64,000 nt of DNA from an uncultured Burkholderiales bacterium (lineage in GTDB: Bacteria; Pseudomonadota; Gammaproteobacteria; Burkholderiales; Burkholderiaceae_C), in assembly GCA_903910745.1 (NCBI GenBank), contig CAIWAO010000067.1, positions 62,001-126,000 on the forward strand. Direction: 5' to 3'. The position numbers were made by a program, and so were the translations under genes. Position 1 is the first letter of the stretch. The number at the start of each line of letters is the position of its first letter. The notes below the pieces were generated by a model that made no database searches, had not been told where the DNA came from, and saw only the letters and a program-made list of their open reading frames with translations. Below, piece by piece: positions 12,717-22,707 of the stretch.

Positions 12717-14393
12717 ATGAATGATATTCGTCGATCAGTGTTGTGGGTGATTTTTGGCTTTTGCATGGTAATGCTATGGGATAAATGGCAGGTGTATAAC
12801 GGCCATAAAGCATTATTTTTTCCATCTGGAGACAAAGTAGAGGCGCAAATGCCGGCGTCAAGTACACAGCCAGGAGTAACTGAAATCCCGCAGTCAACAA
12901 CTGCCCTGTCCTCTTCCCAGGTGATGGCAGGCTTAGATAACAAAACACAGCCGCCACCATCAAGAAAACGTGTAGATATTGAAACAAATGTTTTGAAATT
13001 AAGTTTTGACTCTGCTGGAGGAAACTTAGTAAGGGCTGAGCTCCTTGCACACAAGGACATTAATCATCCAGGCGATAACGTTGTATTGTTTAATGATTCA
13101 CCCGAGAGAGTTTACGAGGCGCAGTCGGGTTTGATATCTAAGGACGGTGTAACTGAATACCCAACACATAAAACAGTGATGCTCCAAACTGGGCAGACAA
13201 AATTTGTTGACGGCGAAGAAAAACTAACTTTGAAATTTGAATCGCCAGAAATCAGTGGAATTCAATTGATAAAAACGTATGAAATTAATAAAAATAAATA
13301 TGACATCATCGTAAATCAGTCTGTAGTGAACAAAAGTGATAAAGAAGTTTCTCCCCTTTTGTATGTGCAATTAATGAGAGATGGTAATAAGCCAGAGGGA
13401 GAATCATCTTTTTATTCAACATTTACCGGGCCAGCTATATATACTGAAGAAAAAAAGTATCAAAAAATTGAGTTTAAAGACATAGATAAAGATAAAACCA
13501 GTTTTGAGAAACAATCCAATGAGGGATATGTTGCGATGGTTCAACATTATTTTGTAAGCGCTTGGTTGTTGCCAAACAATATGTCGAGAAACTATTTTGC
13601 TAAAAAAATAGATACAAACTTATATTCAGTTGGAATGATTGGTCAGTTTCCAAAGGTAGCTCCGAAATCAAGTGAGTCCTTATCCACGCATTTATATGTA
13701 GGACCAGAAGAAGAAAAAACACTTGAAGCAATATATCCAGGATTGGAGTTGGTAAAGGATTATGGTTGGCTTACGATATTGGCAAAACCCCTTTATTGGC
13801 TAGTAGATAAACTATATGGATTTCTAGGAAATTGGGGATGGTCGATTGTTGCTTTGGTAGTGTTGCTTAAAGCAGCATTTTTCTGGCTAAATGCACAGGC
13901 TTACAAGAGCATGGCCAAAATGAAGGCAATCAACCCTAAGATCATGGAAATGAGGGAGCGGCTTAAAGACAATCCACAGCAAATCCAAACAGAAATGATG
14001 AGGATTTATAGAGAAGAAAAAGTTAATCCAATGGGTGGTTGTTTACCCATTGTGATTCAAATCCCCGTATTTATTGCTTTGTATTGGGTTTTGTTATCTA
14101 CAGTAGAAATGCGAAATGCTCCTTGGCTTGGATGGATTCACGATTTATCGGCGCCGGATCCTTACTTTATTTTGCCTTTTATTATGACCGGAACCTCCTT
14201 GTTGCAAACTTGGTTGAATCCAACACCACCAGACCCTGTTCAGGCCAAAATGATGTGGATCATGCCACTTGCTTTTAGCGTTATGTTCTTCTTCTTTCCA
14301 TCGGGTTTGGTTTTATACTGGTTGACTAACAATATTTTGTCCATTACGCAGCAGTGGATAATTAATAAAAAACTAGGTGTGTTAAACAAGTAA
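12717..14393 (+). CDS. yidC: Membrane protein insertase YidC
   Basis: 558 aa; MNDIRRSVLWVIFGFCMVMLWDKW, NPMGGCLPIVIQIPVFIALYWVLL, QQWIINKKL. Confidence 0.98.
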   Translation: MNDIRRSVLWVIFGFCMVMLWDKWQVYNGHKALFFPSGDKVEAQMPASSTQPGVTEIPQSTTALSSSQVMAGLDNKTQPPPSRKRVDIETNVLKLSFDSAGGNLVRAELLAHKDINHPGDNVVLFNDSPERVYEAQSGLISKDGVTEYPTHKTVMLQTGQTKFVDGEEKLTLKFESPEISGIQLIKTYEINKNKYDIIVNQSVVNKSDKEVSPLLYVQLMRDGNKPEGESSFYSTFTGPAIYTEEKKYQKIEFKDIDKDKTSFEKQSNEGYVAMVQHYFVSAWLLPNNMSRNYFAKKIDTNLYSVGMIGQFPKVAPKSSESLSTHLYVGPEEEKTLEAIYPGLELVKDYGWLTILAKPLYWLVDKLYGFLGNWGWSIVALVVLLKAAFFWLNAQAYKSMAKMKAINPKIMEMRERLKDNPQQIQTEMMRIYREEKVNPMGGCLPIVIQIPVFIALYWVLLSTVEMRNAPWLGWIHDLSAPDPYFILPFIMTGTSLLQTWLNPTPPDPVQAKMMWIMPLAFSVMFFFFPSGLVLYWLTNNILSITQQWIINKKLGVLNK

Positions 14394-14423
14394 AAATAAT
14401 AGGGTTTGGTAGAAATTCACTTT

Positions 14424-15851
14424 ATGATTGAAAAAAACCAGCCCATTATTGCAATTGCAACAGCCTCCGGCGTAGGTGCTGTTGGTATAGTTAGGATCAG
14501 TGGAAGTAAACTAAGTAAGTTTACAGAAATACTTTTTAACAAAAAACTAAAGCCACGGGTAGCAACTCTCTGTGAGATAAAGGATGCAAGTCATGCTGTT
14601 ATCGATCAGTTAGTTGCTATTTTTTTTGAGGCTCCGAATAGTTATACCGGTGAGGATGTCATAGAGCTGCAAGGTCATGGGGGGCCGGTTTTATTGAACA
14701 TGATCCAAGAGCGGTGTATTGAATTAGGTCGTCAAATTAATGCTGGTGGCGCACCTTTGTTGGACGGAATAAGGATGGCGCGAGCGGGGGAGTTTACGGA
14801 GAGAGCGTTCCTTAACTCTAAAATGGATCTAACCCAGGCGGAAGCTGTGATGGATTTAATTTCTGCCAGTACTAGACTTGCAGCGAAAAGTGCAGTTAGG
14901 TCTTTGCAAGGAGAGTTTTCTAAAGATATAAATTTCTTAAAAACCAGGCTTATACATTTAAGAGTATTAGTCGAGGCAAGTATTGATTTTCCAGAAGAAG
15001 AAATAGATTTTATTAAATCAGATCACGCCAATAGCCTTGTCAAAGAAATAGAACAAAATTTAATTAATATCTTAAAAAAAACGGAACAAGGAAAAGTCTT
15101 ACGTCAGGGAGTCAATGTTGTTATAGCCGGTCAACCTAACGCAGGAAAAAGCTCGCTTATGAATGCATTATCTGGTGACGAGATTGCAATTGTTACCAGC
15201 ATCGAGGGAACAACTAGAGATGTATTGAACGAGACTATTGCAATAGAAGGTGTGCCATTTCACTTATCAGATACCGCAGGACTTCGTGAAAACACAGAAG
15301 ATGAAGTAGAAAAAATTGGTATAGAAAGAGCGTGGAAGAGAATAGATGACGCAGACGTTTTATTACACGTACACGATTTAACTCGAAAAAATGATACGGC
15401 CTACTTAGAAAAAGATGAGTGGATAATCAATGCAATAAAGAAAAGAGGAGTTTCACAAAATAAAATAATTCATGTCTATAACAAGTTTGATCTGATTAAT
15501 AAAGAGGCATCAAAAGATGCAATGAAAAACGAACATGAAGGCATATTTATTTCCGCAAAAGAGGGTTCAGGTTTAAAAGAATTAACGTCTAAGTTATTAA
15601 ATCTTGCGGGCTGGAGACAAGAGTCTTTGGAAAACATATATTTAGCTAGACAAAGACACATAAGTGCTTTGAAGCAAATAGATGAGAACATTAAAAAAAT
15701 TATGTCATGCTTCATAAGTAAATCACCTGCTCTAGAGTTAATTGCTGAAGAGTTAAGGCTTGCACAAAATAGTTTGAGTGAAATAACGGGCGAGTTTTCA
15801 AGTGACGATTTGTTGGGCGAGATATTTTCCAACTTTTGTATTGGTAAGTAA
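14424..15851 (+). CDS. mnmE: tRNA modification GTPase MnmE (TrmE); start assigned at MIEKNQPIIAIATA (ORF opens at 14406)
   Basis: GQPNAGKSSLMNALSGDEIAIVTSIEGTTRDVL, C-terminal DDLLGEIFSNFCIGK. Confidence 0.98.
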   Translation: MIEKNQPIIAIATASGVGAVGIVRISGSKLSKFTEILFNKKLKPRVATLCEIKDASHAVIDQLVAIFFEAPNSYTGEDVIELQGHGGPVLLNMIQERCIELGRQINAGGAPLLDGIRMARAGEFTERAFLNSKMDLTQAEAVMDLISASTRLAAKSAVRSLQGEFSKDINFLKTRLIHLRVLVEASIDFPEEEIDFIKSDHANSLVKEIEQNLINILKKTEQGKVLRQGVNVVIAGQPNAGKSSLMNALSGDEIAIVTSIEGTTRDVLNETIAIEGVPFHLSDTAGLRENTEDEVEKIGIERAWKRIDDADVLLHVHDLTRKNDTAYLEKDEWIINAIKKRGVSQNKIIHVYNKFDLINKEASKDAMKNEHEGIFISAKEGSGLKELTSKLLNLAGWRQESLENIYLARQRHISALKQIDENIKKIMSCFISKSPALELIAEELRLAQNSLSEITGEFSSDDLLGEIFSNFCIGK

Positions 15852-15892
15852 AACTATTTTTTTGGTGTTGTAAACTAAGATCAAATAAGAAT

Positions 15893-16876
15893 ATGAAATT
15901 AACTATGGCCAGAGAACAAATATTAAGATTAGGGATTGAGACTCTTGAGATTGAAGCTACAGCTGTAATGGCATTACAAAAAAAATTGGGTGAGAGTTTT
16001 GTAAATGCTGTTGAGATAATCTTAAATATTAAGGGTCGCGTTGTTGTAATGGGGATGGGCAAAAGTGGTCACATAGGCTCTAAGATCGCGGCTACTTTAG
16101 CATCAACCGGGACACCTGCAATGTTCGTACATCCAGCGGAAGCAAGTCATGGAGATATGGGGATGATTACGGCTCAAGATGTCGTGCTTGCTTTATCTAA
16201 CAGCGGCGAAACAGAAGAAATTACTAAACTAATTCCACTTGTTAAAAGGCTCGGTGTTGCGTTAATAGCTATCACAGGTAATTTAAATTCAACCCTAGGC
16301 AAAGAATCAAATTATTCAATTGATTGCAGCGTTGAAAAAGAGGCTTGTCCGTTAAATTTAGCCCCAACTGCAAGCACAACTGCCCAATTGGTTATAGGGG
16401 ATGCATTGGCAGTCGCCCTATTAGATGCGCGAGGTTTTAAATCCGAAGACTTTGCTCAGTCTCATCCCGCTGGAGCGTTGGGGCGACGACTTTTGACTCA
16501 TGTTAGTGACATTATGAGAAAAAATGAAATGGTTCCTAAAGTATCTATGACAGCAACTATGAATGAGCTGTTAAGAGAGATGAGTAGCAAAGGTCTTGGC
16601 GCGACTGCCGTTGTAGATGAAGACGGGCATCCATGTGGTATCTTTACTGACGGAGATCTACGACGCTTAATAGAAAAAGGAATCTCACTAAAAGAACTAT
16701 TTGCAAAAGATGTCATTAAAAAAGAGCCGCAAACCATTTCTCAAAATGCATTGGCAGTTGATGTCGTAGGAATGATGGAACAACTGAGAATAAACACTTT
16801 ACTTGTTGTGGACTCAAATAATCTGTTAATTGGCGCATTAAATACGAACGATTTGATGCGTGCTAAAGTAATATAG
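15893..16876 (+). CDS. kdsD: D-arabinose-5-phosphate isomerase (SIS + CBS domains)
   Basis: VVVMGMGKSGHIGSKIAATLASTGTPAMFVHPAEASHGDMGM, SHPAGALGRRLL. Confidence 0.96.
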   Translation: MKLTMAREQILRLGIETLEIEATAVMALQKKLGESFVNAVEIILNIKGRVVVMGMGKSGHIGSKIAATLASTGTPAMFVHPAEASHGDMGMITAQDVVLALSNSGETEEITKLIPLVKRLGVALIAITGNLNSTLGKESNYSIDCSVEKEACPLNLAPTASTTAQLVIGDALAVALLDARGFKSEDFAQSHPAGALGRRLLTHVSDIMRKNEMVPKVSMTATMNELLREMSSKGLGATAVVDEDGHPCGIFTDGDLRRLIEKGISLKELFAKDVIKKEPQTISQNALAVDVVGMMEQLRINTLLVVDSNNLLIGALNTNDLMRAKVI

Positions 16877-16886
16877 AAATATTGAT

Positions 16887-17423
16887 ATGTACAGTCCAGA
16901 AAACCTTTTGAAAGCCCTAGATATTCGATTGATGTTTTTGGATATTGACGGAGTTTTTACTGATGGCCGATTGATTTTTTCAGAAACCCATGAATCTTTG
17001 AAACAGTTTAATGTTCTGGATGGTCAGGGGATTAAATGGCTACAAATGATTGGTATAACACCAGTTGTCATCTCTGGACGTAGCGGCTTACATGTTGAAA
17101 AAAGACTCAAAGACTTAGGTGTTGAGCATATCCATATGGGTGTTGATAAAAAAATTGTAATTGCTGAAAATGTATTGAAACACTTTAATATAAATTGGCA
17201 TCAAGTCGCTAGTATGGGAGATGATTGGCCCGATTTGCAAATCATTATAAAAAGCGGTTTCTCTTGTGCGCCTATCAATGCGCATAAAGAAGTACTTACT
17301 CGAGTGAATTACATCAGTCCCAAAAGGGGGGGAGATGGTGCGGTGAGAGATGTTTGTGATTTACTGTTGACCGCAAAAGGGAAATACAATGAGTTTCTTG
17401 ATGCAGCCCTAGGTATCGAATAG
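16887..17423 (+). CDS. kdsC: 3-deoxy-D-manno-octulosonate 8-phosphate phosphatase (HAD)
   Basis: LMFLDIDGVFTDGRL, FNVLDGQGIKWLQ, MGDDWPDLQ. Confidence 0.95.
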   Translation: MYSPENLLKALDIRLMFLDIDGVFTDGRLIFSETHESLKQFNVLDGQGIKWLQMIGITPVVISGRSGLHVEKRLKDLGVEHIHMGVDKKIVIAENVLKHFNINWHQVASMGDDWPDLQIIIKSGFSCAPINAHKEVLTRVNYISPKRGGDGAVRDVCDLLLTAKGKYNEFLDAALGIE

Positions 17424-17439
17424 TTTTTAATAAGTCTAA

Positions 17440-18063
17440 ATGAAAACAATTCAAACGGTAAAGAGATTTTGGGAGACGATAAGTGGTTATCTTCCAGTAC
17501 TTTTGATGTTGATATTTGCAATGTTTACATATTGGCTTTTACAGGTAACTCCAAAAGCAATCAAAAAAGAAGTTTCTTTACCTCGTGCCCACATAGAAGA
17601 TTATTTTATGAAGGGATTTGCCGTTACAACCTATGAACCGAACGGTGATATTAAGGCCCATATATTGGGTAGATATGCGAGACACTTTGCAGATACTGAC
17701 AACTTAGAGATCGAGGGCCCCCACCTTTATGGTCAGTCCAGGTCAAATACAAGGAGCTTACAAAAATCTGAGGCTGTTGCAAACGTAGCGATTAGCAACT
17801 CAGATGCAACTCAGATCGAGTTGAAGGGAAATGTAGAACTGGTAAAACAGGACTGGTCTACAACCAAGTCTGCACCTATTACACTTAGAATAAAAAGTGA
17901 GTACTTACAAATAAATTCAGACCTAGAGAGAGTCCATTCAAATTTGCCAGTAGAAATAACTAGAGGTTTACAAACCATATCAGCAGACTCTATGGAATAT
18001 GACAACTTAGAGCGGCATATGCATTTATCAGGAAATGTAAAAGTTGTATTTGGCAAAAAATGA
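17440..18063 (+). CDS. lptC: LPS export ABC transporter periplasmic protein LptC
   Basis: Single N-terminal TM, PRAHIEDYFMKGFAVTTYEPNGDIKAHILGRYARHFADTDNLEIEGPHLY; directly after kdsC. Confidence 0.88.
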   Translation: MKTIQTVKRFWETISGYLPVLLMLIFAMFTYWLLQVTPKAIKKEVSLPRAHIEDYFMKGFAVTTYEPNGDIKAHILGRYARHFADTDNLEIEGPHLYGQSRSNTRSLQKSEAVANVAISNSDATQIELKGNVELVKQDWSTTKSAPITLRIKSEYLQINSDLERVHSNLPVEITRGLQTISADSMEYDNLERHMHLSGNVKVVFGKK

Positions 18064-18065
18064 AC

Positions 18066-18105
18066 AAAAAAAAGGATACTGTAAAAACAGCATCCTCTTT
18101 TGTTT
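18066..18105. terminator. Bidirectional Rho-independent terminator
   Basis: AAAAAAAGGATACTGTaaaaACAGCATCCTCTTTTGTTT: stem flanked by A-tract and T-tract between convergent lptC and the RRM gene. Confidence 0.75.
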
Positions 18106-18157
18106 AGTTTATTTATTAAACTAAATGATATGCGGTAATTAACCGCACCTTATTCAA

Positions 18158-18556
18158 TTAACGGAAATCACCGCCGCCGCCATCACGACGACCACCGCCG
18201 TAACCGCCGCCGCCTTCACGTCGGCCACCGCCACCGCCGCCACCATAACCGCCGCCGCCGCCACCACCACCATAACCGCCGCCACCACCAGTGCGAGGTG
18301 GGCGAGCTTCCATTGGGCGAGCTTCGTTAACAACTAGGCTACGACCACCGAGTGACTGACCATTCATTCCAGCAATTGCTGCTTGAGCTTCGGCATCACT
18401 GCCCATTTCGACAAAGCCAAATCCTTTGGATCTGCCGGTATCTCTTTCCATCATTACTTTAGCGCTTGTAACGGCGCCGTATTGACCAAATGATTGCTCT
18501 AAATCGTTGTCGCGCACAGAATAAGGCAAATTGCCTACGTATAGTTTGTTGCCCAT
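18158..18556 (-). CDS. Glycine-rich RNA-binding protein (RRM domain, Gly/Tyr/Arg-rich tail); start assigned at MGNKLYVGNLPYS
   Basis: NKLYVGNLPYSVRDNDLEQSFGQYG...SKGFGFVEM RNP motifs; GGGGYGGGGGGGGYGGGG tail. Confidence 0.95.
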   Translation of the reverse strand: MGNKLYVGNLPYSVRDNDLEQSFGQYGAVTSAKVMMERDTGRSKGFGFVEMGSDAEAQAAIAGMNGQSLGGRSLVVNEARPMEARPPRTGGGGGYGGGGGGGGYGGGGGGGRREGGGGYGGGRRDGGGGDFR

Positions 18557-18560
18557 GAAA

Positions 18561-18600
18561 GGGACTCCTTGAAACACAGTAAGAAAAGCGATGGAGTCCC
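18561..18600 (-). promoter_or_regulatory. SD-sequestering hairpin in the leader of the RRM gene
   Basis: Perfect 8-bp inverted repeat GGGACTCC/GGAGTCCC; 3' arm contains the SD (AAGGAG) 10 nt before ATG. Confidence 0.65.
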
Positions 18601-18979
18601 GAATGCACCACAAAAAACGAAGCGAAGCGCGAAACTAACCGATCACCAGAAACCACGAATTAAATGTTACATTAATTGCGTGTTCTCACATTATGAGGCA
18701 CAAATGCCTTCATGTGTTAAGTACTTACTATCATTAATATCAAAAAAGCCCAAAAAGCATTAAAAATTCATGTTTTTTGATTAAAAGGCATCAATAATCT
18801 TAAAAATTTTGATTAGCTGAACATGTAAGAATCTATGATCAATGAACCAGAAATGTTCATTTGACAGTTGAAATTGAGCTATTTAAGATACATTTTTGGT
18901 TGATATACTTGACCTCCTCGCCTGATATTATGCTTACTACTAGCGGGACAAATCAAAGTAGGTGGACAAATCTAATCGT

Positions 18980-20128
18980 ATGACTTTTATTGCTACCCCG
19001 CAGATTATGAATTTCACAGAGCCATTAATATTGCGCTCGGGTGAAAAATTAGATAGTTATCACCTTGCATATGAAACATATGGGGCGTTGAACAGTTTAA
19101 AAAATAATGCGGTATTAATTTGTCACGCGCTAAATGCATCGCATCATGTTGCCGGCGTCTACGCAGACGCAGAGTCTGCATCTATTGGCTGGTGGGATAC
19201 CATGATAGGGCCGGGAAAGCCTGTTGATACAGACCAGTTTTTTGTAATTGGTATTAATAATTTAGGATCTTGTTTTGGGTCTACGGGACCAATGCATTTA
19301 AATCCGAAAACTCAAAAAGCTTGGGGTTCGCAGTTTCCAGTTGTAACGGTTGAGGACTGGGTTGAGGCGCAACAAAGGTTAGTTAGTGCACTTGGTATTG
19401 AGAAACTTTGTGCCGTGATGGGGGGGAGCTTGGGGGGGATGCAGGCGTTGAGCTGGACTCTTCAGTACCCCGATAAAGTAATGCACTCAATCGTTATTGC
19501 TAGTGCACCAAACTTAAATGCCGAGAACATAGCATTCAATGAGGTTGCTAGAAGGGCCATCGTCAACGATCCTGATTTTCATGGTGGAAACTTTTATGAG
19601 TACAACGTAATTCCACGCCGTGGGTTAAAAATTGCAAGAATGATCGGACACATTACATATTTAAGTGATGATGTAATGAATGCAAAATTTGGGCGTGAGC
19701 TAAAAAATGAAAAAATTAAGTATTCAACCCAGGATGTTGAGTTTCAAATAGAGAGCTATCTTAGATATCAAGGCGAAAAATTTAGTGAATATTTTGATGC
19801 GAATACGTATTTGTTAATCACAAGAGCGTTAGATTATTTTGATCCAGCTAAAGATTACAAAAACAACTTAAGCTTAGCTTTTAAAGAATTACAGGCTAGT
19901 TTTTTAGTTATAAGTTTTAAGACCGATTGGAGATTCTCCCCCTCAAGAAGTCGAGAAATTGTTAAAGCGTTGATAGATAATAAAAGAGCAGTCACTTATG
20001 CAGAAATTGACGCCCCTCACGGCCACGACGCATTCTTGTTGGAGGACTATCGATATCTATCTGTCGTTAGAGCATACTTTGAAGAAATTGAAAAGAAAAT
20101 AAACGCAAAGGAACAGAACAATGAATAA
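18980..20128 (+). CDS. metX: Homoserine O-acyltransferase MetX (likely start [15 protein letters not shown] opens at 18962)
   Basis: [57 protein letters not shown]. Confidence 0.96.
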   Translation: MTFIATPQIMNFTEPLILRSGEKLDSYHLAYETYGALNSLKNNAVLICHALNASHHVAGVYADAESASIGWWDTMIGPGKPVDTDQFFVIGINNLGSCFGSTGPMHLNPKTQKAWGSQFPVVTVEDWVEAQQRLVSALGIEKLCAVMGGSLGGMQALSWTLQYPDKVMHSIVIASAPNLNAENIAFNEVARRAIVNDPDFHGGNFYEYNVIPRRGLKIARMIGHITYLSDDVMNAKFGRELKNEKIKYSTQDVEFQIESYLRYQGEKFSEYFDANTYLLITRALDYFDPAKDYKNNLSLAFKELQASFLVISFKTDWRFSPSRSREIVKALIDNKRAVTYAEIDAPHGHDAFLLEDYRYLSVVRAYFEEIEKKINAKEQNNE

Positions 20129-20702
20129 GCAAGCGTTCATTGCCTGTATTGCGGATTTGGTACCTTTTGGTAGCAGGGTTCTTGATTTGGGCTGCGGAGA
20201 CGGAGAATTGCTTAGCTACTTGCAACAAAGCAAGGGTTGTAGTGGCTATGGTGTAGAGATTGACGATGAAAATGTTTTGGAATGTGTAAAGCGAGGTGTC
20301 CAGGTTATTCAACTAAATTTGGATCAAGGATTAACGATGTTTGAAGACGCATCTTTTGATGTTGTGCTCCAAATTGATACATTGCAAAACCTGAGAAATG
20401 CAGAGACCATGTTGGTAGAGACGGTACGAGTTGGAGAACTTGGTATTGTGGCGTTCCCTAATTTCGCTCACTGGCCTAATCGATTGAGCATATTACAGGG
20501 GAGAATGCCAGTTACCAAAAGACTACCATATCAATGGTATGACACCCCAAATATTAGAGTGGGAACATTTTCTGATTTTGAAGTATTGGCTCAAAAAAAT
20601 GATATTGAAATATTGGATTCATTTGGTGTGAAAGATGCAAAAACCGTAAGAACATTTCCAAATCTGCTTGCGCCTACAGCTGTGTTTAAAATCCAACGAT
20701 AG
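20121..20702 (+). CDS. metW: Methionine biosynthesis protein MetW
   Basis: [52 protein letters not shown]; overlaps metX. Confidence 0.95.
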   Translation: MNKQAFIACIADLVPFGSRVLDLGCGDGELLSYLQQSKGCSGYGVEIDDENVLECVKRGVQVIQLNLDQGLTMFEDASFDVVLQIDTLQNLRNAETMLVETVRVGELGIVAFPNFAHWPNRLSILQGRMPVTKRLPYQWYDTPNIRVGTFSDFEVLAQKNDIEILDSFGVKDAKTVRTFPNLLAPTAVFKIQR

Positions 20703-20705
20703 TCT

Positions 20706-21467
20706 TCAGAGCATAAGACTTATAGCTGCAAGTGTAGCAATTGCTGCTGTTTCAGCGCGCAAGGTTCTGTTGCCAAGACTTAGAGCTTTAAAACCATGAG
20801 TTTCTAGTAAAAGCTCTTCATCTTTGCTCCAGCCGCCCTCGGGACCAAAGGCAATTAAAATTTTGTTATCAGATTTAAAAGCTTGATCGCTCAAAGCTTT
20901 AATTTGAGCGCCCAGTGACATAGCATTTGAATCAAGTGAGAAGAACCATTTTGTTATATTATCGTTAGCAATATTTAGGTTATCAGAGAAAGATTTAAGC
21001 CAATGCGATAGTCCAATGGGGTTGTCGATGAGTGGTGTGGTATTCCTACCGCATTGAGTGCATGCGGTTGCGGAGATAGTGTTCCAATGTTGGGTCTTTT
21101 TTTCTCCTCTAATGGAGTCTAGACGCACCACATTGTGTTGAGTCATTAATGGTGTAAGCTTTGTGAGGCCAAGCTCAGTTGCTTTTTCAATGAGCCAATC
21201 CATCCTCTCATTAGCTGGCATTCCTATAGCAAGGTGAATTGATGTCTTCAACTCACGTTCGATAGGGTTAAATCTCTTAATAGATACGATAACTTCTTTT
21301 CTGGTCATCTCAAGGATTAATGCAGTGAATTCTCCCCCTTTGCCGTTGAATAAAGTGAATTCACCCCCAGGTTGTAGCCTAAGGACTTGAATATGTCTTA
21401 CAGCATCAGCTGGTAAGGACCAATGATCTACTAGATCGATGGGGACATTACAAAAGATTCTAGGCAT
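20706..21467 (-). CDS. rsmE: 16S rRNA (uracil1498-N3)-methyltransferase RsmE
   Basis: ERMDWLIEKATELGLTKLTPLMT, IAFGPEGGWSKDEELLL, LGNRTLRAETAAIATLAAI. Confidence 0.96.
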   Translation of the reverse strand: MPRIFCNVPIDLVDHWSLPADAVRHIQVLRLQPGGEFTLFNGKGGEFTALILEMTRKEVIVSIKRFNPIERELKTSIHLAIGMPANERMDWLIEKATELGLTKLTPLMTQHNVVRLDSIRGEKKTQHWNTISATACTQCGRNTTPLIDNPIGLSHWLKSFSDNLNIANDNITKWFFSLDSNAMSLGAQIKALSDQAFKSDNKILIAFGPEGGWSKDEELLLETHGFKALSLGNRTLRAETAAIATLAAISLML

Positions 21468-21482
21468 TGAAAGGGCTTTGAT

Positions 21483-22598
21483 TTAAATTCGACCAAATGA
21501 GAACATATTCTCGGGTTTTTTGTTTTCCAACGAATCTAATAATCTGATGAGAGGAAAAAGCTCCCGATAGCGTTCACTCGTTTTTCTAATATAGTTAATG
21601 AATCTTGGCGTATCTGCAAGGTACTTTGGTTTTTGATCCCTGATGGTTAGCCTTGCAAAAATACCCGCAACTTTTAAGTGTCGTTGTAGACCCATCAACT
21701 CCACTGCCCGCCAAAACTCTCCAAAATCCTCAGACCATCCATTTTGATCAATTAGCCCAGTTAAACGGATACGTTCCCAATAACGTACTGTAATATCTAG
21801 TACAAACTCCTCAGACCAGCTACAAAAGGCGTCACGCATTAAGCTCGCAATGTCGTAAGTAATTGGACCTAAAAGCGCATCTTGGAAGTCTAAAACCCCG
21901 AGGCGGTACTCATTCTCTTCTTTAGGAATCATTAAATTACGAGTCATAAAGTCTCTGTGAACAAAAACTTTTGGTGCACTTAAATTAGACTTCACAATAA
22001 ACGAAAAAATAGACGAGAGGCTGTTTTGCTGATCCAAAGTCAGGGAGACAGCCATGTGTTTATTGAGATACCACTCGGGAAATAAATCTAGCTCTCTCAT
22101 TAATACTGATTCGTCATAAGCAGGTAAACCATCTGCGGTCGTTGCTTTTTGCCAAAGTAAGAGTGCATCAAGTGCTTTTTTAAACGGCTCAACGGGGGGT
22201 ACGCTCTGCAAATCGTTAAGATCAAGGTCAAGACTTAATTTCTCTAAAAGAGTTTGATGACCAAGATCTGTAATGAGCATAAAACCATGAGGCTCATTCC
22301 AATTCAGAATTTCAGGAACCAAAATCCCTGCATTTCCCATAAGTTTTGCAATAACGACAAAAGGAGTACAGTTTTCCTTATCAGGGGGAGCGTCCATGAT
22401 AATGTAGGATCTTGAATCGGGGGCCATGGAAAATATTCGAAAATAACGCCTAAAACTAGCGTCTGAAGAAGCAAGTGTTAATGTGCTTTCATCTAAGGAA
22501 AACGTTCCAACTAAAGAATTTAGCCAATGGTCAAAAGAACTTTTGCGATCGGCATTAGGCCAATCAAAAGTGTGCTTTGAGGGATTATTTTTAGGCAT
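21483..22598 (-). CDS. Aminoglycoside phosphotransferase-family kinase (AmgK-like cell-wall sugar kinase); start assigned at MPKNNPSK
   Basis: VFVHRDFMTRNLMIPKEENEYRLGVLDFQDALLGPITYDIASLMRDAF; divergent from lptD as in other betaproteobacteria. Confidence 0.85.
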   Translation of the reverse strand: MPKNNPSKHTFDWPNADRKSSFDHWLNSLVGTFSLDESTLTLASSDASFRRYFRIFSMAPDSRSYIIMDAPPDKENCTPFVVIAKLMGNAGILVPEILNWNEPHGFMLITDLGHQTLLEKLSLDLDLNDLQSVPPVEPFKKALDALLLWQKATTADGLPAYDESVLMRELDLFPEWYLNKHMAVSLTLDQQNSLSSIFSFIVKSNLSAPKVFVHRDFMTRNLMIPKEENEYRLGVLDFQDALLGPITYDIASLMRDAFCSWSEEFVLDITVRYWERIRLTGLIDQNGWSEDFGEFWRAVELMGLQRHLKVAGIFARLTIRDQKPKYLADTPRFINYIRKTSERYRELFPLIRLLDSLENKKPENMFSFGRI

Positions 22599-22707
22599 AG
22601 AAAATAAGTGTGAAATAAATCTTAAAAGCTCGGGGATAATCTGTATCTTACAAATCACCTCTTACTCAATACCATTAAGAGGCTAAGTTAGTCATCATAA
22701 ACATTTC

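Noticed and set aside
12692-13060. Minus-strand ORFs of 122 and 111 aa
   Set aside because: Fully antisense to well-supported yidC with no recognisable protein features
15476-16062. Minus-strand ORFs of 118 and 116 aa
   Set aside because: Shadow ORFs opposite mnmE and kdsD coding sequence
18165-18295. GCC/ACC-rich repeat block
   Set aside because: Low-complexity DNA encoding the Gly-rich tail of the RRM protein, not an independent repeat element
18780-18979. Possible SAM riboswitch upstream of metX
   Set aside because: Searched by eye for SAM-II and related cores; no convincing conserved motif
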